Assembly (NCBI RefSeq): GCF_000332115.1
Contig: NC_020156.1
Location: 124,001 to 188,000, forward strand
DNA length: 64,000 nt
Source of the DNA: Nonlabens dokdonensis DSW-6
GTDB lineage: Bacteria; Bacteroidota; Bacteroidia; Flavobacteriales; Flavobacteriaceae
Direction: 5' to 3'
Below the pieces are notes generated by a model, which was not told where the DNA came from, did no database searches, and saw only the letters and a list, made by a program, of their open reading frames with translations. The position numbers and the translations under genes were made by a program. This document shows, piece by piece, positions 1-7,711 of this stretch (position 1 is the first letter of the stretch; each line of letters begins with the position of its first letter).

Positions 1-446
1 CCACTTTTAATTTCTATAGCAGTAGTTCCTTGAGCAACGACTTCATCCAGTCGTAAACGAGCTTGTTCAAAAAGCTCATCTTCTGTCATTTTTCCTAAAG
101 CGGCCGCACTATTCAGAATACCACCACCACGGACAGCAATTTCTTCATAAGTCAATCCATGAATTCTATCTTCAAATTCCTTCTCACGCGTACCTGCAAA
201 TACTAAATGTGTATGACTATCTACATAACCTGGAGTAATGATTTTACCGGTGCAATCATAAACTTCTTCTGCAGGATGTGGATGAAATTCATCCATACTT
301 CCATAATCTTTGATGAGACCATCTTCTATCCATAAAAAGGCGTTTTTGATAGAAGGCAATTCATCCATCTGTTTGCCACGTAAGAGATCTTTTCCATGTT
401 CGCGTACTTGAATTAATTCCTTGATATTTGTAAAAAGTGTGCTCAT
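1..446 (-). CDS. hutI: Imidazolonepropionase, 5' part (runs off the window)
   Basis: The visible 148 codons begin at the ATG whose complement is at 444-446. They read as the N-terminal third of imidazolonepropionase, the histidine-degradation enzyme that opens imidazolone-5-propionate to N-formimino-L-glutamate. Seen directly: the amidohydrolase metal motif DSHTHLVFAGTR after a TPGYV strand, then EFEDRIHGLTYEEIAVRGGGI and an ending in TTAIEIKSG, all characteristic of HutI rather than other amidohydrolases. The family is usually about 400-420 residues, so roughly two thirds lies outside the window. It is divergent from the PLP-enzyme gene at 574, with a 127-bp shared upstream region. Confidence 0.88.
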   Translation of the reverse strand, partial: MSTLFTNIKELIQVREHGKDLLRGKQMDELPSIKNAFLWIEDGLIKDYGSMDEFHPHPAEEVYDCTGKIITPGYVDSHTHLVFAGTREKEFEDRIHGLTYEEIAVRGGGILNSAAALGKMTEDELFEQARLRLDEVVAQGTTAIEIKS

Positions 447-500
447 AGCGTGAAGATAATTAACTCTCAAATAATAAAAGGAACTTTATACGATCAATTA

Positions 501-516
501 TAACTTTGCGCAAAGT
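501..516 (+). promoter_or_regulatory. Promoter-like TAnnTTTG box overlapping a 14-bp palindrome
   Basis: TAACTTTG at 501-508 fits the Bacteroidetes -7 consensus TAnnTTTG and points toward the gene at 574. It overlaps a perfect 14-bp palindrome, ACTTTGCGCAAAGT (503-516), in the divergent hutI/PLP-enzyme spacer. No convincing -33 box is visible at the expected spacing. The palindrome could be an operator serving both genes; this is inference. Confidence 0.4.
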
Positions 517-573
517 CTCATATTTCACATTTAATTTACTTTTACCACTTACTATCTTAGTAATTTCGACACC

Positions 574-1728
574 ATGAAAGAAAAACAGCATCCTAATTAC
601 CTTTGCGTCCATGCTGGACAGTTAAAAGACACGATTTACGGTGGCGCGACAGCTCCTATTTACACATCAACTGCTTATGATTACCGCGGTGAAGGAACAA
701 ATTTATATCCGCGTTATTTCAACACACCTAATCAGGTAGCGTTAGGTAAGAAAATGGCAGCTTTAGAACATACAGAGGCTGGAATGATTTTCGGTAGTGG
801 TATGGCTGCAATTAGTGCCGTTTTTCTCGCATTTTTAAAAACTGGTGATCACATCATTTTACAACGAGCCATTTATGGCGGTACATCACATTTTGTCGCG
901 GCAGAATTTGAGAAACTAGGTATTGAGTTCACCATGATCGAACATGTAAATAAAGAAAGCTTGCAAACTGCCTTAAAGTCCAGTACTAAAATGGTGTACA
1001 TGGAAACACCTAGTAATCCGTTATTAGAGGTTACAGATATGACTTTGGTTTCCGCTTTCGCGAAAGCGAACTCCTTAACAAGCGTCATTGACAATACTTT
1101 TGCTTCTCCTATTAATCAGAATCCAGCCGATTTTGGTATCGATATCATTATACATAGTGCGACTAAATATTTAGGCGGTCACAGCGATATTTGTGCAGGA
1201 ACGGTAAGTTGTAGTCAGCAGCACATGGATCAACTGTGGAAAACTGCAAAAAATTATGGAGGAAGTTTAAGTGACCAGACTGTTTACCTTTTAGAGCGAA
1301 GTATAAAAACTTTAGGATTAAGAGTGAAGCAACAATCTAAAACCGCAAAGAAAATAGCGCGGTTTTTAGAAAAGCATCCCGACATAAAAAAAGTAAATTA
1401 TCCAGGATTAAAATCTCATCCACAATACACACTTGCCAAAAAGCAAATGAAAGCATATGGCGGCATGATGTCATTTGAATTAGAAGATCATATAAATGAA
1501 ACCCTTTTCTTAGAGCTACTAGAGGTCATATTTCCAGCATTGAGCCTTGCTGGTGTGGAGAGTACAATTTTAGCACCTACCACTACTTCTCACAGCTTAT
1601 TAACTCCAGAAGAAAGAAAAGAACAAGGCATCTCTGATCGACTTTTGAGGTTTTCTGTAGGAATAGAAGAAGCCAGCATCCTAATAGCCGACCTTGAAAA
1701 CGCCATCAATAACAGTAGAAGTAAATAA
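574..1728 (+). CDS. Trans-sulfuration family PLP-dependent enzyme (Cys/Met metabolism)
   Basis: A 384-residue fold-type I PLP enzyme of the Cys/Met metabolism family, which includes cystathionine gamma-synthase, cystathionine lyases and methionine gamma-lyase. Seen: the N-terminal HAGQ...GGATAPIYTSTAY segment, the phosphate-binding FGSGMAAISA at about 73-82, the ETPSNPLLEV motif at 144-153, the cofactor aspartate in VIDNTF (about 173), and the Schiff-base lysine K198 in SATKYLGGHSD. Length is typical. Substrate specificity among gamma-synthase, gamma-lyase and beta-lyase cannot be read from the sequence. The segment AFAKA at about 161-165 is encoded by a copy of the palindrome CGCTTTCGCGAAAGCG, so the repeat lies inside a conserved gene. 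The gene stands alone between hutI and repeat-bearing spacer DNA. Confidence 0.85.
   Translation: MKEKQHPNYLCVHAGQLKDTIYGGATAPIYTSTAYDYRGEGTNLYPRYFNTPNQVALGKKMAALEHTEAGMIFGSGMAAISAVFLAFLKTGDHIILQRAIYGGTSHFVAAEFEKLGIEFTMIEHVNKESLQTALKSSTKMVYMETPSNPLLEVTDMTLVSAFAKANSLTSVIDNTFASPINQNPADFGIDIIIHSATKYLGGHSDICAGTVSCSQQHMDQLWKTAKNYGGSLSDQTVYLLERSIKTLGLRVKQQSKTAKKIARFLEKHPDIKKVNYPGLKSHPQYTLAKKQMKAYGGMMSFELEDHINETLFLELLEVIFPALSLAGVESTILAPTTTSHSLLTPEERKEQGISDRLLRFSVGIEEASILIADLENAINNSRSK
1053..1068. repeat. Palindrome CGCTTTCGCGAAAGCG, copy 1
   Basis: A perfect 16-bp palindrome inside the coding region of the PLP enzyme, translated as part of AFAKA. It is one of four copies seen in the first 7.7 kb. 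Confidence 0.85.
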
Positions 1729-1766
1729 ATACCTTTGTTTTAAGGTATAAATCAATATAATCAAAA

Positions 1767-1836
1767 ACTCCTTTCCTTAGAAAAGAAAAGGTGGCTTACA
1801 CGAGCGGTAGCGAGTTTTAGTCGGAAAGGTTGAAAG
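1767..1836 (+). repeat. 70-bp direct repeat, copy 1
   Basis: The sequence from ACTCCTTTCCTTAG to GGTTGAAAG recurs at 1950-2019 with only a few changes (for example GAAAAGG/GGAAAGG, GCTTACA/GCTAACA, GCGGTAG/GCGATAG). It begins with an imperfect CTTTCCTT...AAGAAAAG hairpin. No reading frame is evident. It resembles intergenic REP-like repeats; the function is unknown. Confidence 0.7.
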
Positions 1837-1949
1837 ATATTAGTTTCAAACGTTGAAGCTGCTTAGTTGGGATGAACGGCTTAAGAACATAAGAAATGAA
1901 ATAATGCGATTGACAAAAGCAGAAAAAATTATTAATTACCACTAAAAAA

Positions 1950-2019
1950 ACTCCTTTCCTTAGAAAAGGAAAGGTGGCTAACACGAGCGATAGCGAGTTT
2001 TAGTCGGAAAGGTTGAAAG
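1950..2019 (+). repeat. 70-bp direct repeat, copy 2
   Basis: Second copy of the repeat at 1767-1836, same orientation and length, 113 bp further on. The 5' hairpin is better here: CCTTTCCTT and AAGGAAAGG, nine base pairs with a 4-nt loop. Together the two copies account for most of the 361-bp gap between the PLP enzyme and bshB1. Confidence 0.7.
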
Positions 2020-2089
2020 TTGCCTCTGTAAACCGAGCAATTGTAAATAAGCAAATAACCACTTTCAATTCTAACGCAAAATTAAAAAC

Positions 2090-2806
2090 ATGAAATTAGA
2101 TATACTAGCCATAGGCGCACATCCAGACGACGTAGAATTGAGTTGTGCAGGAGTTCTTCTTAAAGAACAATCATTAGGAAAAAAAACAGGAGTATTAGAT
2201 TTAACAAGAGGTGAGTTAGGGTCAAGAGGTAGTGCTGTAATTAGAGATCAAGAAGCAGCTAATGCTGCAAAAATTCTCAAGCTTTCAGCTAGAGAAAATC
2301 TAGCTTTCAAAGATGGATTTTTCACTAATGACGAAGAACACCAACTAGAAATCATCAAGATAATTAGAAAGTATAAACCTGAAATAGTTCTTTGTAACGC
2401 GATAATAGATAGACATCCAGATCATGCAAAAGGATCTGAATTAGCTAGTGTAAGCTGTTTCCTTTCTGGACTAAAACGTATTGAAACCTTTCTAGATGGT
2501 GATAAACAAGAGCACTGGAGACCTAAACATGTTTATCACTACATTCAGTGGTTGGACTTAGAGCCTGATTTTGTTGTAGATATATCTGGATTTATTGACG
2601 GAAAAATGGCCGCAGTTCAGGCTTATGGGACGCAATTTTATAATCCCGATGATAAAGGCCCTAAAACTCCTATTAATTCTAAAAATTTCTTAGACTCTAT
2701 TAAATATCGAAGCGCAAACTTTGGAAGAATCATAGGAACTGAACATGCTGAAGGGTTTATTAGTGAAAGACATCCAGCGGTAAACAGCCTTTTTGACCTG
2801 ATTTAA
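2090..2806 (+). CDS. bshB1: Bacillithiol biosynthesis deacetylase BshB1
   Basis: A 238-residue LmbE/PIG-L family deacetylase. The zinc motif AHPDDVEL lies near the N-terminus (about 10-17) and a second metal or active-site histidine motif, DRHPDHAKGSELA, lies in the middle. The GELGSRGS motif after DLTRG and the C-terminal GTEHAEGF...RHPAV segment are typical of the BshB1 branch, which deacetylates N-acetylglucosaminyl-L-malate in bacillithiol synthesis. Bacillithiol is a common low-molecular-weight thiol in Bacteroidetes. Length matches the family. The ATG directly precedes the conserved KLDILAIGAHPDD start. It is monocistronic, with tRNA-His downstream. Confidence 0.9.
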   Translation: MKLDILAIGAHPDDVELSCAGVLLKEQSLGKKTGVLDLTRGELGSRGSAVIRDQEAANAAKILKLSARENLAFKDGFFTNDEEHQLEIIKIIRKYKPEIVLCNAIIDRHPDHAKGSELASVSCFLSGLKRIETFLDGDKQEHWRPKHVYHYIQWLDLEPDFVVDISGFIDGKMAAVQAYGTQFYNPDDKGPKTPINSKNFLDSIKYRSANFGRIIGTEHAEGFISERHPAVNSLFDLI

Positions 2807-2855
2807 AAAAATCAAAAAAAAACATCATTTATATTCTCAGTATTGAGAATTATAT

Positions 2856-2863
2856 TAAATTTG
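2856..2863 (+). promoter_or_regulatory. TAnnTTTG-like -7 box upstream of tRNA-His
   Basis: TAAATTTG matches the Bacteroidetes -7 consensus and lies about 60 bp before the tRNA. No -33 TTG element is seen at the usual distance; a TTG at 2843-2845 is too close. Confidence 0.35.
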
Positions 2864-2925
2864 CATCCGCTTAAAGCGAGTGGTTGAATTCTTGAGACCC
2901 ACTTTAATAAAACTCACATTGATAT

Positions 2926-3000
2926 GGTGGTTGTAGCTCAGTTGGTTAGAGCGCTGGTTTGTGGTGCCGGAAGTCGCGGGTTCGAGTCCCGTCTTCCACC
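2926..3000 (+). tRNA. tRNA-His (anticodon GTG)
   Basis: A cloverleaf can be drawn: an extra 5' G (G-1, 2926) opposite C73, an acceptor stem starting GTGG and ending CCAC, a D arm GCTC/GAGC, an anticodon stem CTGGT/GCCGG with loop TTGTGGT (anticodon GTG), and a T arm GCGGG TTCGAGT CCCGT. G-1 is the identity element of tRNA-His. Two U:U oppositions (positions 5:68 and 6:67) weaken the acceptor stem. CCA is not encoded. A strong terminator follows directly. Confidence 0.93.
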
Positions 3001-3003
3001 CTT

Positions 3004-3035
3004 AAGAGTCCTTGAGTAATCTTGGACTCTTTTTT
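3004..3035 (+). terminator. Rho-independent terminator after tRNA-His
   Basis: AAGAGTCC (3004-3011) pairs with GGACTCTT (3024-3031) around a 12-nt loop and is followed by a T-run. Confidence 0.85.
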
Positions 3036-3082
3036 ATTATTATAAGTCAATTTTTCTCATCTACATGCTATTCGCAAAGCAA

Positions 3083-3100
3083 AGACATGTTAAAATGTCT
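3083..3100. promoter_or_regulatory. Imperfect palindrome upstream of pta
   Basis: AGACATGTT/AAAATGTCT is an 18-bp dyad (8 of 9 pairs) 110 bp before pta. It could be an operator for pta-ackA. No other promoter element is clear in 3036-3210. Confidence 0.25.
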
Positions 3101-3210
3101 CGATTCAAATTAAATTTATTAGAGAAATACGAGCACTATTTAGACGGTTCTATTTGATAGTATTATTTTTATAGTCGACCTATTATATAGACCTATATCA
3201 TTACTATCAT

Positions 3211-5310
3211 ATGACTAACAAAGCTATTTATATCACCACTATAGAACCACATAGTGGTAAGTCCATTGTTTCACTCGGTTTAATGCAACTTTTGCTTAGT
3301 AAGACGCCTAAAGTAGGTTACTTCCGGCCTATTATAGACGATTTTGAATCCGGTAAAATGGATAATCATATCAAGACCATTATCTCGTATTTTAATTTAG
3401 ATCTCAAATTTGAAGACGCTTATGCTTTTACTCGTGGAGAGGTAATTGCTATGAAAAACTTAGATCAAGAGGATGAAATAATCAGCAAGATTATTGAAAA
3501 GTACAAAGCGGTTGAAGAGCAATATGATTATGTGTTAATAGAAGGTACAAGTTTTAGCGGTGAAGGTTCTCTTATTGAGTTTGATATCAATGTGGCTATC
3601 GCTAGAAACTTAGGAGTTCCTGCTATAATTTTGGCAAGTGGTGTAGATAAATCTTTAGAAGATCTAACGGGAAGTTTGCGCATCGCATTTGACTCCTTTA
3701 AAGATAAAGGCGTTGAAGTACTCGCTGTGATTGCAAACAAAGTGATGGAAGAAAATGCTCATCTTGTGGTGTCTAACCTTCAGAAAAAGTTACCTCAACA
3801 AGTCATCGTTAATGCAATACCGCTCAATCCTATTTTGGCAAATCCTTCCATAAAAGAAATTGTAGATGTATTAGATGCAACAGTGCTTTTTGGAGAAAAT
3901 TATTTGAACAATCAAGCAGGATATTTCAGCGTTGGAGCGATGCAGTTGCGCAACTACTTGACTCACTTGAAAGACAACGGGCTTGTTATAACCCCAGGAG
4001 ATAGAGCAGATATTATATTAGGCGCTTTGCAGGCAAATATTTCTGCAAATTATCCTTCGATTTCTGGTATTGTTCTTACAGGTGGTTTAGTACCTGAAGA
4101 ATCCATTACCAAATTAATTGAAGGACTTTCTGATGTCGTTCCTGTGATCTCCGTTCAAGGCGGTACGTACTCGGTTACAAACAGGATAGGTGACATTAAA
4201 TCACAGATCTATGCAGAAAACACGCAGAAAATTCAATCTTCCATTAAGGATTTTGAAAAGCATGTCAATGTTGATGCGTTAGTAGAACGATTGATCACTT
4301 TCAAAACAGAAAAAGTAACACCTAGAATGTTTCAATATAACTTATTGAAAAAGGCCAAAACTCATAAAAAACACATCGTCCTTCCTGAAGGTATGGACGA
4401 ACGTATTTTGAGAGCCACAAAACAACTTACCGATATCAATGCAGTTGACATCACTTTATTGGGCGATAGAAAACAAATAGCTGATAAAATTGCTGCTTTA
4501 GATATTCAGCTAGATCTGGGTAAAGTGACTGTAATTGATCCAGCAAAGAGTGATGATTTTCTCGCTTTCGCGAAAGCGTTATACGAACTAAGAAAACACA
4601 AAAATGTCAATCTTGCGATGGCAAAAGACCTCATGGAAGATGTCTCCTATTATGGAACCATGATGGTATATCAAGGAAAAGCAGACGGAATGGTATCTGG
4701 AGCTGTACACACTACGCAACATACCATTTTACCGGCTTTACAATTCATTAAAACTAAACCAGATGCGTCAATAGTATCTTCTGTATTCTTTATGTGTCTA
4801 GAAGATCGAGTTTCTGTTTATGGAGATTGCGCGATCAACCCAAATCCAACTGCGCAACAACTCGCTGAAATTGCGATATCATCTGCCGCAACAAGTGAAG
4901 CTTTCCAGATTGATCCTAAAATTGCGATGCTCTCCTACTCTTCTGGTAGCTCTGGTGTAGGTGAAGATGTTGAACGTGTAAGAGAAGCTACGAGTATTGT
5001 AAAAAAAATGCGACCAGATCTAAAAGTAGAAGGTCCTATACAATATGATGCGGCGGTAGATATGAAGGTAGGAAAGACTAAAATGCCAGATTCCGAAGTG
5101 GCTGGACAGGCAAATGTCTTTATTTTCCCTGATTTAAATACTGGAAATAACACCTATAAAGCGGTACAACGAGAGACTAAAGCACTTGCCATAGGACCTA
5201 TTATTCAAGGATTGAACAAACCTGTAAATGACTTAAGTAGAGGCTGCACGGTTGAAGATATCTTTAACACAGTGGTAGTTACTGCCATCCAAGCTCAAGA
5301 AAACTTTTAA
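3211..5310 (+). CDS. pta: Phosphate acetyltransferase (long form)
   Basis: A 699-residue long-form Pta that interconverts acetyl-CoA and acetyl phosphate in the cytoplasm. The N-terminal part (about 1-350) is the BioD-like P-loop regulatory region (IEPHSGKSIVSLGLMQ near residue 11) followed by a DRTGG-type domain. The C-terminal catalytic PTA_PTB domain starts at about residue 385 with HIVLPEGMDERILRA and includes the YSSGSSGVGEDVERVREA segment. Length agrees with the family (about 690-715). A copy of the palindrome CGCTTTCGCGAAAGCG encodes AFAKA within the catalytic domain. ackA follows after 10 bp, so the two form an acetate-activation/overflow operon. Confidence 0.95.
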   Translation: MTNKAIYITTIEPHSGKSIVSLGLMQLLLSKTPKVGYFRPIIDDFESGKMDNHIKTIISYFNLDLKFEDAYAFTRGEVIAMKNLDQEDEIISKIIEKYKAVEEQYDYVLIEGTSFSGEGSLIEFDINVAIARNLGVPAIILASGVDKSLEDLTGSLRIAFDSFKDKGVEVLAVIANKVMEENAHLVVSNLQKKLPQQVIVNAIPLNPILANPSIKEIVDVLDATVLFGENYLNNQAGYFSVGAMQLRNYLTHLKDNGLVITPGDRADIILGALQANISANYPSISGIVLTGGLVPEESITKLIEGLSDVVPVISVQGGTYSVTNRIGDIKSQIYAENTQKIQSSIKDFEKHVNVDALVERLITFKTEKVTPRMFQYNLLKKAKTHKKHIVLPEGMDERILRATKQLTDINAVDITLLGDRKQIADKIAALDIQLDLGKVTVIDPAKSDDFLAFAKALYELRKHKNVNLAMAKDLMEDVSYYGTMMVYQGKADGMVSGAVHTTQHTILPALQFIKTKPDASIVSSVFFMCLEDRVSVYGDCAINPNPTAQQLAEIAISSAATSEAFQIDPKIAMLSYSSGSSGVGEDVERVREATSIVKKMRPDLKVEGPIQYDAAVDMKVGKTKMPDSEVAGQANVFIFPDLNTGNNTYKAVQRETKALAIGPIIQGLNKPVNDLSRGCTVEDIFNTVVVTAIQAQENF
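4563..4578. repeat. Palindrome CGCTTTCGCGAAAGCG, copy 2
   Basis: A perfect copy inside pta, again translated as AFAKA, the same frame as in the PLP-enzyme gene. Confidence 0.85.
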
Positions 5311-5320
5311 GACGACATCG

Positions 5321-6508
5321 ATGAATATTTTAGTATTAAACGCAGGCAGTTCTTCTATAAAATTCCAGCTACTACAACTTCCTCAAGGAAAAGTTGTTTG
5401 CAGCGGTATGGTAGAACGTATAGGTGGAAAAGATGCTATTCTTTCTTATAAAACGGATGCTACAGAATTTAAAAAAGAAACTGATGTTACTACTCATAAG
5501 AATGGTTTGACAAAGATTGTTTCTTTATTACTAGACCACGATAAAGGAGTTATTACTATTGTGAATGAAATCCATGCGGTAGGTCATAGAGTGGTTCATG
5601 GTGGTAAATTATTTACCGATACAACACTTATCAATGAGGAAGTAAAAGAGAAGATCAAAGAATTTTCTTCCTTGGCACCATTGCATAATCCGCATAATCT
5701 AGAAGGAATTCTTATCGCCGAAGAACTATTTCCTGAGGCAAAACAAATAGCTGTTTTTGACACTGCTTTTCATCAAACCATGCCTGTTAAAGTAAAAAAA
5801 TATGCGTTATCAAATAAGTTCTATGACGAAAATGATATCCAGATTTATGGCTTTCATGGAACAAGTCATAAATATGTAACAGCAAAAGCATTGGACCACC
5901 TAAAACTTGAATCGTCTAAAATAATTTCTATCCATCTAGGTAATGGTTGCAGCATGACTGCTGTTTTGAATGGCAAAAGTGTGGATACAAGTCTGGGTTT
6001 TGCACCATCAAACGGCCTGATCATGGGTTCTCGTAGTGGTGACATAGATCATGCAATTATTTTTCACCTTGTCCATAAACTAGGATATGAAATCGAAGAT
6101 GTTGAAAAAATGCTGACTAAAGAGAGTGGCATGCTAGGTCTCACCGGTCATGTAGATTTGAGAGATATTCAAGAAAAAGCTGCAAATGGCGACAAGAATT
6201 GCCAGCTAGCGCTTGAAATGAATGCCTACCGCATCAAAAAATACATAGGCGCTTATGCGGCTGCAATGAATGGTGTAGATGCTATCATTTTTACCGCTGG
6301 AATAGGTGAAAACTCTGCTCTAATTAGAAAAATGGCTTGTAGTGATATGGACTTCTTGGGTATTCAATTAGATCAGGATAAAAATGATGAACGAGCTGGA
6401 AAAATAAGAGAGATTCAGAACTCTGATTCCAAAGTTAAGGTTCTCGTGATTCCAACTAATGAAGAATTAGAAATCGCTTCTCAGGTTTATGATTTGGTAG
6501 CTCACTAA
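5321..6508 (+). CDS. ackA: Acetate kinase
   Basis: A 395-residue ASKHA-fold acetate kinase (acetyl phosphate + ADP to acetate + ATP, reversible). Seen: the N-terminal VLNAGSSSIKFQL phosphate-binding loop, the GHRVVHGG motif with the conserved substrate-site arginine, FDTAFHQTMP with the catalytic aspartate, YGFHGTSHKYV, the LGNGCSM phosphate 2 loop, and TAGIGENS near the C-terminus. It starts 10 bp after pta and is surely co-transcribed with it. Full length for the family. Confidence 0.96.
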   Translation: MNILVLNAGSSSIKFQLLQLPQGKVVCSGMVERIGGKDAILSYKTDATEFKKETDVTTHKNGLTKIVSLLLDHDKGVITIVNEIHAVGHRVVHGGKLFTDTTLINEEVKEKIKEFSSLAPLHNPHNLEGILIAEELFPEAKQIAVFDTAFHQTMPVKVKKYALSNKFYDENDIQIYGFHGTSHKYVTAKALDHLKLESSKIISIHLGNGCSMTAVLNGKSVDTSLGFAPSNGLIMGSRSGDIDHAIIFHLVHKLGYEIEDVEKMLTKESGMLGLTGHVDLRDIQEKAANGDKNCQLALEMNAYRIKKYIGAYAAAMNGVDAIIFTAGIGENSALIRKMACSDMDFLGIQLDQDKNDERAGKIREIQNSDSKVKVLVIPTNEELEIASQVYDLVAH

Positions 6509-6538
6509 ATGTATTTAGTTTATAGGGCGTTTTATCCA

Positions 6539-6553
6539 GCTTTCGCGAAAGCG
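6539..6553. repeat. Palindrome GCTTTCGCGAAAGCG, copy 3
   Basis: An intergenic copy between ackA and the small gene at 6570. The outermost base differs (A instead of C at the left), leaving a 14-bp perfect palindrome. Confidence 0.8.
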
Positions 6554-6569
6554 GAAATATTATCTAACT

Positions 6570-6821
6570 ATGATCCTTAAAAGAATCCATTTATTACCAG
6601 TAGGATATTCCATCGTTAAGTATCACGGCAAAAGTTATGGCGTTACTAGTACAGACTATAATAATGGCAAAAGCCACAAGGTTTATGCTGAAGAATTGGG
6701 TGGTACAGATTTTATAAGTTTAAATTATTACACGTTGAAATCTAAAAGCATAATCAAGCCTTGTGAAATGCCAGAAGAAAAGGTGGTAGATTTCTTAATG
6801 AAATATGAAATGCACTATTAG
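6570..6821 (+). CDS. Small conserved flavobacterial protein, function unknown
   Basis: An 83-residue protein with no signal peptide or membrane segment. It contains HGKSYGVTSTDYNNGKSHK, a YAEELGGTDFISLNYY segment and a C-terminal PCEMPEEKVVDFL. From memory, short proteins of this type are common in Flavobacteriia and are sometimes labelled peptide methionine sulfoxide reductase, but it lacks the length and catalytic GCFW region of MsrA, so I do not accept that name. It lies between ackA and the DNA glycosylase on the same strand, 36 bp before the latter. The coding call rests on clean codon structure and the recognisable family pattern. Confidence 0.75.
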   Translation: MILKRIHLLPVGYSIVKYHGKSYGVTSTDYNNGKSHKVYAEELGGTDFISLNYYTLKSKSIIKPCEMPEEKVVDFLMKYEMHY

Positions 6822-6857
6822 TTGTAACTATTTCCTTTAATTTTAAACAAAAACATC

Positions 6858-7640
6858 ATGCCCGAATTACCAGAAGTCCATGGTTATAAAGTTTATATAG
6901 ACAGTACCTGCCTCCATAAAAAAATCACTTCCATCGATTGCCGAGATAAAAGATTATTCAAAAAACCTGCAGCCGATTTTGAAACGTTTCTGGTAGGAGA
7001 ACAACTAGTCAATACCGTTCGAATAGGTAAATATTTGTTTATTGAGACAAGCGGCGAGAAAGTACTGGTGATGCATTTTGGGATGACTGGTCGTCCTAAA
7101 TACTATAAGTCAAAAGAAGACCGACCTAAATTTGGTCACATTGTCCTGACTTTTGATAACGATTTTCATTTTGCTTTTGAGAATAAAAGAAAATTTGGAT
7201 GGTGGGATTTAATCGATGATATACAAGAGTATAAAGAAGAACATGGCCTGAGTGATGATGCCAGAGAATTGAGCTTAGACGATTTCAAGAATTCATTAAA
7301 AACTCGCAAAACACACATTAAAAAAGTACTTCTAGATCAAAGCGTTTGTGCTGGTGTAGGCAACTGGATGGCAGACGAGATTTTATACCAAGCAAAAACC
7401 CATCCTAAAATTAAAGTGGAAAACATGATGGAAAAAGGCATAGAAGATGTCTTTAACGCGATGAAAAAAGTCATCGAAGTAGCCATTGAAAAAGACGCAC
7501 ATTATAGCGATTTTCCTCAAGATTTTTTGATGCATTTTAGAGAAGAAGGCGGCATTTGTTTTCATACCAATGACGAGATCAAAAAAATACAACTAGGTGG
7601 AAGAGCGACATATTTCTCGCCTAATTGGCAAGTATTATAG
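6858..7640 (+). CDS. Fpg/Nei-family DNA glycosylase/AP lyase, zincless type
   Basis: A 260-residue protein beginning MPELPEV, so Pro2 is the nucleophile and Glu3 the general acid of the Fpg/Nei family, which excises oxidised bases. Seen: the helix-two-turn-helix signature VCAGVGNWMADEILYQAKTHP (about 160-180) and a C-terminal segment GGICFHTNDEIKKIQLGGRATYFSPNWQ, which sits where a zinc finger is expected but carries only one cysteine and no CxxC pairs. It therefore resembles zincless-finger members such as plant FPG and NEIL1. Substrate preference (8-oxoguanine or pyrimidine lesions) is not decidable. The start is fixed by the need for Pro2. Confidence 0.87.
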   Translation: MPELPEVHGYKVYIDSTCLHKKITSIDCRDKRLFKKPAADFETFLVGEQLVNTVRIGKYLFIETSGEKVLVMHFGMTGRPKYYKSKEDRPKFGHIVLTFDNDFHFAFENKRKFGWWDLIDDIQEYKEEHGLSDDARELSLDDFKNSLKTRKTHIKKVLLDQSVCAGVGNWMADEILYQAKTHPKIKVENMMEKGIEDVFNAMKKVIEVAIEKDAHYSDFPQDFLMHFREEGGICFHTNDEIKKIQLGGRATYFSPNWQVL

Positions 7641-7676
7641 TAGTTTCTTTACACTCTAATGAATGTATAATTATCT

Positions 7677-7692
7677 CGCTTTCGCGAAAGCG
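7677..7692. repeat. Palindrome CGCTTTCGCGAAAGCG, copy 4
   Basis: A perfect 16-bp copy between the convergent glycosylase and YdjM-type genes. It could form a small hairpin, but no T-run follows. Confidence 0.85.
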
Positions 7693-7711
7693 ATATTCAT
7701 AATAAACACCT

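Noticed and set aside
6570..6821. Peptide methionine sulfoxide reductase
   Set aside because: The 83-residue protein lacks the MsrA catalytic motif and length; such a label would be unsupported.
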